Below are positions 16,078 through 24,690 of a stretch of 37,530 nucleotides of DNA, piece after piece (the stretch's first letter is position 1; the number at the start of each line of letters is the position of its first letter). This DNA is from Burkholderiales bacterium. Its GTDB lineage: Bacteria > Pseudomonadota > Gammaproteobacteria > Burkholderiales > Casimicrobiaceae. Under the pieces are notes generated by a model that was not told where the DNA came from, made no database searches, and worked only from the letters and a program-made list of their open reading frames with translations. Where the stretch lies: positions 1 through 37,530 of the forward strand of contig JADYZP010000059.1 in NCBI GenBank assembly GCA_020853025.1, read 5' to 3'. Position numbers and translations under genes: made by a program.

Positions 16078-16869
16078 ATGAAGAACCCGCTGGCCTGGAC
16101 CGCCGTCATAGTCGTGCTGGTCGGCGCCGCCGCGTATTACTTCTGGCGCGGTACCGCAGCACCCGACGCCCCAGCGCCGCCGGTCGCCGCCGCGCCAGCG
16201 CCGGCGCCGCTGCCGGTGCCTGAACCACCGAGCATCCTGCACCCGGTGGCCGAACCGCAGCCCGGCAGCCCGCCGTTGCCGCCACTCGCCGAAAGCGACC
16301 TGGCGGCAAAGGAAGCGATGACCTCGCTTTTCGGCAACGATGCGGTCGCACGCATGTTCGTGCCCGAAGGTTTGGTGCGCCGCTTCGTCGCCACCATCGA
16401 CAACCTGCCGCGAAAGACGACGGCGCAGCGCCTGATGCCGGTGCGGCCCGTGCCCGGCGCATTTGTCGTCACCGGCGGCGGCGATGCGCTGGCCATCAGC
16501 GACGAAAATGCGTTTCGCTACCGGCCCTACGTGCTGATCCTGGAAGCCGCCGAAGCGAAGAAGCTGGTCGCCACCTACGTGCGCCTCTACCCGCTGTTCC
16601 AGGCGGCGTACCAGGAACTGGGCTATCCGAACGGCTACTTCAACGACCGCCTGGTGCAGGCGATCGACGACCTGCTGGCGGCCCCCGAAGTCGCCTCGCC
16701 GCGGCTGGTGCAGCCGAAGGTGCTCTATCGTTACGCCGACGCCGACCTCGAGGACCGTTCGGCTGGCCAGAAGATCATGCTGCGGATGGGGGTGTCCAAC
16801 GCCCAACGCGTCAAGGACAAGCTGCGCGCGATCCGCAAGGAACTGACCGGGCAAATGACGCCTCGATGA
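16078..16869 (+). CDS. DUF3014 domain-containing inner-membrane protein
   Basis: 263 residues. One N-terminal membrane segment (about 7-24) is followed by a Pro/Ala-rich linker (about 27-75) and then a globular domain (about 80-255) that I recognise as DUF3014: LFGNDAVARMFVPEGLVRRF, VATIDNLPRK, FRYRPYVLILE. The topology implies a periplasmic domain on a flexible stalk. Function is unknown for the family. A good GGAGGATAG ribosome binding site precedes the ATG. A -10-like TAGAAT lies at 15975-15980, about 100 bp upstream. The stop codon is followed at once by a 7-bp hairpin (16869-16885) and then by a second hairpin with a T-run at 16909-16942. Confidence 0.82.
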   Translation: MKNPLAWTAVIVVLVGAAAYYFWRGTAAPDAPAPPVAAAPAPAPLPVPEPPSILHPVAEPQPGSPPLPPLAESDLAAKEAMTSLFGNDAVARMFVPEGLVRRFVATIDNLPRKTTAQRLMPVRPVPGAFVVTGGGDALAISDENAFRYRPYVLILEAAEAKKLVATYVRLYPLFQAAYQELGYPNGYFNDRLVQAIDDLLAAPEVASPRLVQPKVLYRYADADLEDRSAGQKIMLRMGVSNAQRVKDKLRAIRKELTGQMTPR

Positions 16870-16908
16870 AGCGGCACTGCCGCTTGCTATAATTTTCCCG
16901 AACATCCC

Positions 16909-16942
16909 GCCGCCAGCCGCCGAAGCGGCCGGCGGCATTTTT
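16909..16942 (+). terminator. Rho-independent terminator or leader hairpin before prfC
   Basis: GCCGCC (16909-16914) pairs with GGCGGC (16931-16936), with further GCC/GGC pairing inside, followed by A and five T residues (16938-16942). It most simply ends the DUF3014 transcript. A perfect -10-like TATAAT sits at 16888-16893, upstream of the hairpin, so a transcript starting there would have to pass the hairpin to reach prfC; an attenuation role is possible but unproven. Confidence 0.6.
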
Positions 16943-16980
16943 CATTGCACTTCCCATCGCCTTTTCATCGGGCTGTTCAT

Positions 16981-18624
<1,644 letters not shown>

Positions 18625-18653
18625 AACGTGCCGCGTCGACCGTCGATGCCGGC

Positions 18654-19358
18654 TCAGCTCACCCCCGGAGGCGTCGGCGCATCCGGCGGCGGATAGGAAG
18701 CCGGTGGGCCATTCCCCGGCGGCGTCACCGGCACCGCGGGTCCCGGCGCGATGGGTCCGGGCGGCATGCCATAGTTGGGCGGAATCCCCGCGGGTGGCGG
18801 CGCCACCCGCGGCGCCGGCGTGCGCGGTTGCGCAGCGCTGCCCGACAACGCCGGTGGCGGCGTGTTGGGGGGCGGATACGACGGCGGCGCAGCTCTGGGC
18901 GGCGGCGCGCGATACGCGACCTGGCCCGGCAATTGATTGCCGCGCGCGAACATGCATTGCATGTACGCGATGTCGTAGCGGCGCTGCGACTCGACGTAGG
19001 AGACTCCCGCCGCATTGCTGCCGGCGGCGCTGCCGAAGAGCAGGCCGGTACCCGCACCCCATGCGGCGCCGGCGCCCGCCTGCCCGGTCGCCGAGCCGAT
19101 GATCGCTCCGGCAGCCGCACCGAGCGCGGTGCCGACCACGGCGCTTGCCGCCGCGCTGTTCGCGGCGTTCTGCGCGGCGGTTTCGCCGCCTATCGAGGCC
19201 AGCGCGAATTGCTGGCACGACGCCTGGTCCACCTGGAATTCCTGGAAATTCTTCTGCGGGCCAGGCAGCACCATGACGCGGGGACCGCTGGGCACGGTCG
19301 CGCAGCCGGCGATCACCAACGCGCCGACAAGCGGCAGGACGAGCCTTCGGGCGCGCAT
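18654..19358 (-). CDS. Glycine-zipper lipoprotein with proline-rich tail
   Basis: 234 residues. A signal peptide ends in a lipobox, VIAGC, with Cys19 as the probable lipidated residue. Residues about 65-120 form a glycine zipper (GTALGAAAGAIIGSATGQAG and following), a membrane-inserting or oligomerising motif. Then comes a conserved YDIAYMQCMFARGNQLPGQ segment, and from about residue 150 to the end a Pro-rich, low-complexity tail. This is a family of cell-envelope lipoproteins of unknown function. A GGGGAA ribosome binding site precedes the ATG. The start lies only 2 bp after the stop of the upstream glycine/tryptophan-rich gene, so the two are almost certainly one operon and may work together at the outer membrane. 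Confidence 0.82.
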   Translation of the reverse strand: MRARRLVLPLVGALVIAGCATVPSGPRVMVLPGPQKNFQEFQVDQASCQQFALASIGGETAAQNAANSAAASAVVGTALGAAAGAIIGSATGQAGAGAAWGAGTGLLFGSAAGSNAAGVSYVESQRRYDIAYMQCMFARGNQLPGQVAYRAPPPRAAPPSYPPPNTPPPALSGSAAQPRTPAPRVAPPPAGIPPNYGMPPGPIAPGPAVPVTPPGNGPPASYPPPDAPTPPGVS

Positions 19359-19360
19359 TT

Positions 19361-20050
19361 TCAGTTCCCCATCACGGACTGCGGCGCCACTGGAATCCAC
19401 GCCTCGTCGCAGTTCTGGACGTAGGGGAAATAGCCTGCGGGGCTGGTGCAGTAGTACCAGAGCGTGGTCGCCGGGGCCGCAGGCGCCGCCTGTGCGACGA
19501 CTACCGGGACTTGCGACTCTGCGACCGTGACCGGATCGCCCCAGGTCAGCGGCGTACTGTTGACGACGACCGGCGTGCTCCAGTTATTCCAGACCACCGG
19601 CGCACCGATGGCAAAGCCCACGCTGGGACCCCACCAGCCGCCCCAGCCGGCATTCCAGCCCCAGCCACCGCCCCACCAGCCAGCGCGCCAGGCCGGGCCC
19701 CAGCCGGACCCCCAACCCCAACCCGGCCGACCCCAGCCTGGACGGCCTGGAGCACCCCAACCCGGTCGACCCCAGCCTGGATGGCCTGGAGCACCCCAGC
19801 CCGGCCGACCGGCGGCGCCCCAACCGGGCCTTCCGCCACCGTTCCAGTGGGTGCCGCGCACGGTTCCGCCGCTATAACTCCGGCCGCCGCCGCTCATGCC
19901 CGGCCGGCCGCCGCCGCCATAACCGCCGCCGCCGGACATCCCCGGCCGGCCACCACCACCGCCAGAACGACCTTGCGCGTCGGCGACGCTACTCGCGGCC
20001 AACGCCGCCATCGCGGCGCACATGACGGGAATCGCAATCCTGAGTTTCAT
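19361..20050 (-). CDS. Exported glycine/tryptophan-rich protein, first gene of the pair
   Basis: 229 residues. A clear signal peptide (cleavage near ADA-QG, residue 25) is followed by a Gly-rich region with repeats of GRPGMSGGG (about 30-60), then by tandem GRPGWGAPG-type repeats (about 72-110) and a Trp/Gly-rich block (to about 145). The C-terminal 80 residues are different: a beta-like stretch and a motif WYYCTSPAGYFPYVQNC with two cysteines, EAWIPV following. This C-terminal module is common in proteobacterial exported proteins of unknown function. The low-complexity body is encoded in part by 39-bp DNA repeats. AGGGAGG precedes the ATG, and a GTAAC tandem repeat lies about 90 bp upstream. 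Confidence 0.8.
   Translation of the reverse strand: MKLRIAIPVMCAAMAALAASSVADAQGRSGGGGGRPGMSGGGGYGGGGRPGMSGGGRSYSGGTVRGTHWNGGGRPGWGAAGRPGWGAPGHPGWGRPGWGAPGRPGWGRPGWGWGSGWGPAWRAGWWGGGWGWNAGWGGWWGPSVGFAIGAPVVWNNWSTPVVVNSTPLTWGDPVTVAESQVPVVVAQAAPAAPATTLWYYCTSPAGYFPYVQNCDEAWIPVAPQSVMGN
19728..19805. repeat. 39-bp tandem repeat inside the glycine/tryptophan-rich gene
   Basis: Two adjacent copies, 19728-19766 and 19767-19805, differ at only three positions; a partial third unit starts at 19806. Each encodes 13 residues of the GRPGWGAPG-type repeat, so copy number can change without shifting the frame. Confidence 0.75.
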
Positions 20051-20135
20051 TCTTGTGCCTCCCTGCCGCTTCTACTGTTGTTCCGACCCATCGGCCTTTG
20101 GCCGGTTCCCGCGGGCGGACAGGCGGGTGGCGCCG

Positions 20136-20150
20136 GTTACAAAGCGTTAC
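20136..20150 (-). promoter_or_regulatory. GTAAC-N5-GTAAC tandem site upstream of the envelope gene pair
   Basis: On the minus strand GTAAC occurs twice with a 10-bp period (plus-strand GTTAC at 20136-20140 and 20146-20150), 86-100 bp upstream of the glycine/tryptophan-rich gene. Tandem pentamers with this spacing resemble sites of OmpR-family regulators such as CpxR (GTAAA, 5 nt, GTAAA). The assignment is by similarity only. Confidence 0.35.
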
Positions 20151-20285
20151 CGTGAAAGGCAAACACTTTCGCATCGATCACTTCAACGGCCAGCCGGGCG
20201 GAGCGTTGACATTGCGACCGAGTCCAGCGCGCACCGGCCGCGTCGACTACACTATGCGCCTCTACGCAATTTCCGGATTCCTGCC

Positions 20286-20696
20286 ATGGCTGCCGATCCC
20301 CGCTCCCCCGCCGACGCCGCAATGGACGCCGCGTCGCTCTACCGCGAAGAAATCATCACCGATCGCAAGGTCGGCACGATCCGCGTGCTGACGCCGATCG
20401 CCAAGGATGGCACGACCGATCCCGCCCGTTCGACCGTGTATACCGGCGAGGCGCAGATCATGACCAACATGGGGGCGCTGCCGGTGAGCTTCGAGATCGA
20501 AGCGGCGAACCTTGCCGAGGCGGTCGCCAACTACGCCGATGCGGCGCACGCGGGCATCGAACGCACGATGCGCGAGTTGCAGGAACTGCGGCGACAGTCG
20601 TCGTCGGGGTTGATCGTGCCTCCTGCCGGTACCGCCAGTGCGCTGGTCGGCGGCATGGGCGGCATGGGCGGAGGCGGCAAGATCCAGATGCCGTAG
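20286..20696 (+). CDS. Conserved protein of unknown function
   Basis: 136 residues, no signal peptide or membrane segment. The body (about 15-105) reads as a compact alpha/beta protein: LYREEIITDRKVGTIRVLTP, then YTGEAQIMTNMGALPVSFEI, then a long amphipathic helix with AHAGIERTMRELQELRRQSS. It ends with a Gly/Met-rich tail. I recall similar short cytoplasmic proteins in other proteobacteria but know of no function. The start at 20286 (MAADPRS) was preferred to upstream frames because the recognisable body begins there. It is transcribed divergently from the envelope-protein pair and is followed 88 bp later by the small HigA-like gene. Confidence 0.65.
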   Translation: MAADPRSPADAAMDAASLYREEIITDRKVGTIRVLTPIAKDGTTDPARSTVYTGEAQIMTNMGALPVSFEIEAANLAEAVANYADAAHAGIERTMRELQELRRQSSSGLIVPPAGTASALVGGMGGMGGGGKIQMP

Positions 20697-20784
20697 ATCG
20701 TGCTTCATCCGTATTGCCGATGGCGGAGCGCCGACGCGACCGCCATTATCGGTGGCGCTTTCCCTCCATTTCGCGAAAGGCGCC

Positions 20785-20952
20785 ATGACCCACCTGTTCA
20801 ACCCCGCTTGCCTGGCCGACGAGGCAGCTTACGCCGCGGCGCTCGACGAACTTGACGACTTGATGATGGCCGACCCCGGCACTCCAAGCGGCCACCGTTT
20901 CGACGAACTGGTCGTCCTGATCGAGGATTACGAGGCTCGGAGGGACGGCTAG
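20785..20952 (+). CDS. Small protein resembling the N-terminal module of HigA-type antitoxins
   Basis: 55 residues, acidic: MTHLFNPACLADEAAYAAAL, then DELDDLMMADPGTPSGHRFD, then ELVVLIEDYEARRDG. This matches the helical N-terminal segment of HigA-family antitoxins (pattern AAL-x-x-I-x-x-LM-x-A-x-PGTPEGD-x-x-x-x-LV-x-LIE-x-YE), but the stop comes exactly where the HTH domain would begin. No HTH is encoded in the next 80 bp in any plus frame, and no HigB toxin is adjacent. AAAGG at 20776-20780 gives a good ribosome binding site, so it may be a real stand-alone protein. It could instead be a trimmed antitoxin relic. Confidence 0.6.
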   Translation: MTHLFNPACLADEAAYAAALDELDDLMMADPGTPSGHRFDELVVLIEDYEARRDG

Positions 20953-21033
20953 GATCTGGCGCGAATGAAGCGCGCGTTGGCGGCAGATCCGTGACAGGAG
21001 TCGCGGCGCGAGGCTCTTCCCAGCGCATCCGGC

Positions 21034-22488
21034 CTACAGCAGAGAGTCGGTCAGCCGCGCCAGATTTTCCAGCGCGCGCTGACCCAGTGGCAGCCGCTGC
21101 CGCTCTTCGATCGTCACCCGGTCGCAGCGCGCGAGGTAATCGTCCTGAATACGGCGCAACTCGGCGACCACCGTGCGGTCGCAGATCAGTACGCTCACCT
21201 CCGCGTTCAGCGCGAACGACCGGATGTCGAGATTCGACGAGCCGATCAGCGCCACGTCGTCGTCGATGCTCATGTGCTTGGCGTGCAGGAAGCTGCCGTG
21301 GTGCCGGTGCACGCGCACGCCCGCGCGCAGCATCGCATCGTAGTACGACTGTTGTGCGAGTTGCACCAGCGGCTTGTTCGATTCCGCGTCGACGATCAGA
21401 TCGACGACGACGCCGCGCCGTGCCGTGCTGCACATCGCCACCAGGAAGGGCTCGCTCGGGATCACGTAGGGCGAGGTCAGCACGACGCGCGAACGCGCGC
21501 CGTACATCAGCGCGATCATCACCGCCTCGGCGGTGCCCTCGTTGTAACCGGGACCGCTCGGCACCACCTGCGCCAGGCCCTGCGTAGATTCGGTCTCGGG
21601 CGTCGGCGTCAAATTGTCGGACTCCGCAGGGAGTGCGCCGAGTTCCAGGTAGCGATCGCCCAGCAGCACCGCATGCAGTTGCCGAACGATCGGTCCGGCC
21701 GCCCACACCAGCATTTCCTCGTTGACCATGCCGCGGTTCGCATGCGCGCTGACGATGTTCTGCGAACCGAAGAACGCGCTCGCCCCGTCGACGACGATGA
21801 TCTTGCGATGATTGCGCAGGTCGAAACGCGCGGCGTTCGGACCCCACAGCCGCAAGGGCATCACCGCGACGACCTCGGCCCCCGCCGCACGCAGACCCGG
21901 CGCCAGTCCTCTGAGACCTCCGCGCGAGCCGATCGCGTCCATCAGCACGCGCACGGCGACGCCGCGCCGTGCCGCGCGTTCGAGCGCGGCGGCGACCTGC
22001 CGGCCGACGTCGTCGTTTTCGAAAATGTAGAACAGCATGTGGACGTGGCGTTGCGCGCCATCCACCGCGGCCACGATGCGCGCGATTGCCGCGTCGTAGT
22101 CGGGTAGGAGTTCGAAGCGATTGCCGCCGACGATCGGGAACTCGGACAGCGAATCGGCAAGACGCAACGCCGGCAGCAGTTCCGGGGAAACCGCACGCGC
22201 CGCCGCCGTCGTGTCGAACGCCGATGCCCGCGGCACGATGCGGCGGATCAGTTCGTAGATCTCCTTCTGCACGCGGTAGCGGCGCCGCGGCATGTACGCG
22301 CGGCCGATCAGCAGATAGAGCACGACGCCGAACCAGGGCAGGAAGAAGATGAGCAACAGCCACGCACGTGCGGCGCTCGGCGGACGCCGCTGCGGCACGT
22401 AGACGAGCGCGGCGACACGCAGCACCCACTCGCTGGCCACGTAGAGGGTGCCCCAGTCGAGGTGGCGCCAAGCGAGATCGAAGGACAT
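21034..22488 (-). CDS. cls: Cardiolipin synthase (phospholipase D family)
   Basis: 484 residues, typical for bacterial Cls. Two N-terminal hydrophobic segments (about 15-60, with ARAWLLLIFFLPWFGVVLY) are followed by two HKD phosphodiesterase motifs: HRKIIVVDG with GSQN, and HAKHMSIDDD with GSSN. The enzyme joins two phosphatidylglycerol molecules to cardiolipin and glycerol at the inner membrane. The ATG at 22488 begins the membrane segments; the frame is open further upstream to 22929, but that extension is the reverse of the GNAT gene and was rejected. Convergent with the HigA-like small gene and divergent from the small GNAT gene. Confidence 0.9.
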   Translation of the reverse strand: MSFDLAWRHLDWGTLYVASEWVLRVAALVYVPQRRPPSAARAWLLLIFFLPWFGVVLYLLIGRAYMPRRRYRVQKEIYELIRRIVPRASAFDTTAAARAVSPELLPALRLADSLSEFPIVGGNRFELLPDYDAAIARIVAAVDGAQRHVHMLFYIFENDDVGRQVAAALERAARRGVAVRVLMDAIGSRGGLRGLAPGLRAAGAEVVAVMPLRLWGPNAARFDLRNHRKIIVVDGASAFFGSQNIVSAHANRGMVNEEMLVWAAGPIVRQLHAVLLGDRYLELGALPAESDNLTPTPETESTQGLAQVVPSGPGYNEGTAEAVMIALMYGARSRVVLTSPYVIPSEPFLVAMCSTARRGVVVDLIVDAESNKPLVQLAQQSYYDAMLRAGVRVHRHHGSFLHAKHMSIDDDVALIGSSNLDIRSFALNAEVSVLICDRTVVAELRRIQDDYLARCDRVTIEERQRLPLGQRALENLARLTDSLL

Positions 22489-22554
22489 GGGGAATGAGCG
22501 CGAAGATGCGCCATCGTACCGTAGCGGTGGCCGGCGCGATGTCGGATGCCCCGC

Positions 22555-22560
22555 TACAAT
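22555..22560 (+). promoter_or_regulatory. Possible -10 element for the small GNAT gene
   Basis: TACAAT, 39 bp upstream of the start at 22600 and outside the divergent cls gene. No good -35 is visible 17 bp upstream. Confidence 0.3.
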
Positions 22561-22599
22561 GGGCTCCTTCCAAGCCACGATGCGCGAGCCCGTGCAGCC

Positions 22600-22908
22600 A
22601 TGAACCCCACCCCCGACATCCCGTCCATTGCGCACGATCCAGCGGCGCAGCGCTTCGAGGTGCGCACGCCGCAGGGAATCGCGCACGCCGACTATCGCCG
22701 CGTCGATGACACGCTGCAGCTCGTGCACACCGAGGTCCCCGCGGCACTCGAGGGTCGCGGCATCGCCGGCGCGCTGGTGCGCACCGCACTCGATTACGCG
22801 ACCAGCAACGGACTCAAGGTACTGCCGCTGTGTTCCTACGTCCGTGGCTACATGAAGCGACATCCGGAAACGCACGCGCTGCTCGCGCCCGGCGCCCGGC
22901 TCGTGTAG
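22600..22908 (+). CDS. Small GNAT-family N-acetyltransferase (YidJ/NATD1 type)
   Basis: 102 residues, the usual size of this compact acetyltransferase family. Conserved elements: ADYRRVDDTLQLVHTEVP, the acetyl-CoA loop ALEGRGIAGALVRTALDYA (about 47-65), then KVLPLCSYVRGYMKRHPE, whose C-terminal cysteine/tyrosine block is diagnostic. The biological substrate is unknown; the fold is known from structures of bacterial and human members. The ATG at 22600 was chosen because homology begins soon after it. It is divergent from cls and directly followed (20 bp) by an RpiR-type SIS remnant that it may have displaced. Confidence 0.8.
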   Translation: MNPTPDIPSIAHDPAAQRFEVRTPQGIAHADYRRVDDTLQLVHTEVPAALEGRGIAGALVRTALDYATSNGLKVLPLCSYVRGYMKRHPETHALLAPGARLV

Positions 22909-22911
22909 GGC

Positions 22912-23234
22912 TGCGCCAGCAGGTCGCAATGCTCCGGCATGGCGACCTGCTGCTCGCCGCGAGCTTTCGCAACTATACGGCCGATGTCGTCGACGCCGCG
23001 ACCCTGGCGCAGAAGCAAGGTGCGACGGTGATCGCCGTCACCGAGGCCGCAGTATCGCCCCTCGTGCGCACCGCGGCGTTGACGCTCGAAATCGGCGACG
23101 ACCCAGCCGTGCCCTTCCGTACGCTGGTCGCACCACTATGCGCTGCACGGGCGCTGGTCATGACGGTGGGCTGCGCGCTGGCCGGGCGCAATGCCCGGAG
23201 CCGCGCGGCGAAAAAGCCGCGCAAGCGCAGTTGA
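22912..23234 (+). pseudogene. RpiR/MurR-family regulator remnant (C-terminal part of SIS domain)
   Basis: About 105 codons from 22912, with an in-frame ATG at 22929 (101 residues). The segment LRHGDLLLAASFRNYTADVV, then DAATLAQKQGATVIAVTEAA, SPLVRTAALTLEIGDD matches the second half of the SIS (sugar isomerase) domain of RpiR-type transcription regulators, including the S/T-F-R-x-Y-x-x-x-V loop. The N-terminal HTH_6 domain and the first half of the SIS domain, about 180 residues, are missing; the space upstream is occupied by the GNAT gene in another frame. The C-terminus is a short basic tail. It is most simply a decayed gene; a small sugar-phosphate-binding protein is a less likely alternative. 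Confidence 0.65.
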
Positions 23235-23302
23235 CAGCGAAGGTGTGCGGAATGAATATTCCAGGCCATTGTCGTTCGGAACATTCAGAGCGGGCGTGCA
23301 GC

Positions 23303-23986
23303 TTAGTGCAAGCGCTCGCGCGACTTGCGCGCCGCGTCGGATAGCGTGCGCCGCGCACCAGTACCACGTGCGGGCGTGCTCATCCGCGCCTGCCAGAAGC
23401 GGTAGATGAGGACCGACGCGACGGCGAGTTCCTCGACCAGGCTCGCGCGCTTCTCGATGTCGTCGATCCACTCGGAGAACTCGGGGTCCTGGTCGCCGAA
23501 GGCGAGCGCCTCGATCGGAAAGATCCAGTCGCGCGCGTCCTCGGCGTCGTACAGCGGCTGCCACGCCTCGTCGCGCAGCTTGACGCCTGCCATGTAGCCC
23601 TCGCACCACGCGGTGCCTTCGGGCGGCTGCCGCTCGTCCGACTTCTTCTCCTCCGGCAAGTAGAGCAGCGGCTTGAAGCGGGTCGGTGATTCGGCGAGCG
23701 TCCTCTGGATGCCCACCATGTGACGCAGTATCAACGCCATGATCCGCTGCGCGTCGCCGCTGTTGCCGTAGGCCGGCGTCGCGCTACGGCCGCCGTCGCT
23801 CCATACCTGCGGCAGCCACTCCGACGGCTGGATCGATTCGGGGCCGCTGACGATGCCGGCGAGAAAGCCGTCGAGCATTTCGAGGTCCATGCAATCCTCG
23901 GGAACGGCGTCCGAGGCCAGGAAGCCTTCGAGCTCGTCCAACTCGGTGTCGGAGAGCGGTTCGTCAAGAGCGCGTGGGTCGGTCAT
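23303..23986 (-). CDS. UPF0149/YecA family protein
   Basis: 227 residues. The UPF0149 signature is clear: LSDTELDELEGFLASDA, MDLEMLDGFLAGIVSGPESI, PSEWLPQVW and, in the middle, WCEGYMAGVKLRDEAWQPL. Many family members end in a zinc-binding SEC-C motif; here the C-terminus is instead a basic tail (ARRTLSDAARKSRERLH) without cysteines. Function is unknown. The start at 23986 (MTDPRAL) is taken as the beginning of homology, with a weak ribosome binding site. It is divergent from the copper-chaperone gene, with a 182-bp gap in which a TACAAT hexamer at 24089-24094 is the only promoter-like element noticed. Confidence 0.85.
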   Translation of the reverse strand: MTDPRALDEPLSDTELDELEGFLASDAVPEDCMDLEMLDGFLAGIVSGPESIQPSEWLPQVWSDGGRSATPAYGNSGDAQRIMALILRHMVGIQRTLAESPTRFKPLLYLPEEKKSDERQPPEGTAWCEGYMAGVKLRDEAWQPLYDAEDARDWIFPIEALAFGDQDPEFSEWIDDIEKRASLVEELAVASVLIYRFWQARMSTPARGTGARRTLSDAARKSRERLH

Positions 23987-24168
23987 GGCTTTCGTGGCGG
24001 CGGCTTGGGTGGAACCGCATATGATCGCCCGTATCCGATGGTGACGCAACCCGACGTGCAGGTGCGCCGAGTGTGGGTCGACGCCGCGTACAATGACGCC
24101 GATGCAAACGGTGCAACGCAATCGTGGCGGCGGTCGCCGCCGGAATCATTCATGCCGAGGATATCGAA

Positions 24169-24621
24169 ATGTCATCGAAACTGCCGTTGATGGGTCTGCT
24201 CTTCGCTTTGTTCGCCGCGCCCGCATGGGGCCAGGTCACCGTCGCCGACGCCTGGATCCGCGGCACCGTACCGGGACAGATGGCGACCGGCGCCTTCATG
24301 CAACTGACGAGCAGCACCGATACGGCGCTGGTCGGCGTCGCATCACCGGCCGCGAAGGTGGCCGAAATCCACGAAATGGCGATGGCCGGTGGTGTCATGA
24401 AAATGCGCGCCATCGACAAACTCGCGTTGCCGGCAGGAAAGGCGGTCGAGTTGCAACCCGGCGGTTATCACCTGATGTTGATGCAGCTCGTGCAGCCGCT
24501 GAAAGCCGGCGACAGCGTGCCGTTGACGCTCACCTTCGCCGACCGGGAGGGCCGGAAGACGACGAAGGAAATCAAGGTCCCGGTCCGTGCGCTGACGACA
24601 CCGGCGATGCCCAGGCATTGA
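24169..24621 (+). CDS. PCuAC-type periplasmic copper chaperone
   Basis: 150 residues. A signal peptide (about 1-21, LLFALFAAPAWG) is followed by a PCuAC domain. The Cu(I)-binding pattern H-x10-M-x21-H-x-M is matched exactly: His68, Met79, His101 and Met103. PCuAC proteins hold copper in the periplasm and deliver it to cytochrome c oxidase assembly, often with a Sco protein; no Sco or oxidase gene is in the window. GAGGAT precedes the ATG. It is followed after 69 bp by a ketopantoate-reductase-like gene on the same strand, but a functional link is not evident. Confidence 0.9.
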   Translation: MSSKLPLMGLLFALFAAPAWGQVTVADAWIRGTVPGQMATGAFMQLTSSTDTALVGVASPAAKVAEIHEMAMAGGVMKMRAIDKLALPAGKAVELQPGGYHLMLMQLVQPLKAGDSVPLTLTFADREGRKTTKEIKVPVRALTTPAMPRH

Positions 24622-24690
24622 CACCGGCACGAGCCTGCCCGCGCCAGCGTGTCGACCCGCCACAGCCATGACTTCGGATCGAGTCGTCTG

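Noticed and set aside
19728..19805. CRISPR-like tandem repeat
   Set aside because: The units are directly adjacent with no spacers, lie inside a coding gene and encode a peptide repeat.
20206..20253. TTGACA (20206) and TACACT (20248) as a promoter for the 136-residue gene
   Set aside because: The spacing is 36 bp, far from the 16-18 bp needed.
20709..20760. Imperfect hairpin after the 136-residue gene as a terminator
   Set aside because: The stem has a large bulge and is followed by only a few T residues mixed with C.
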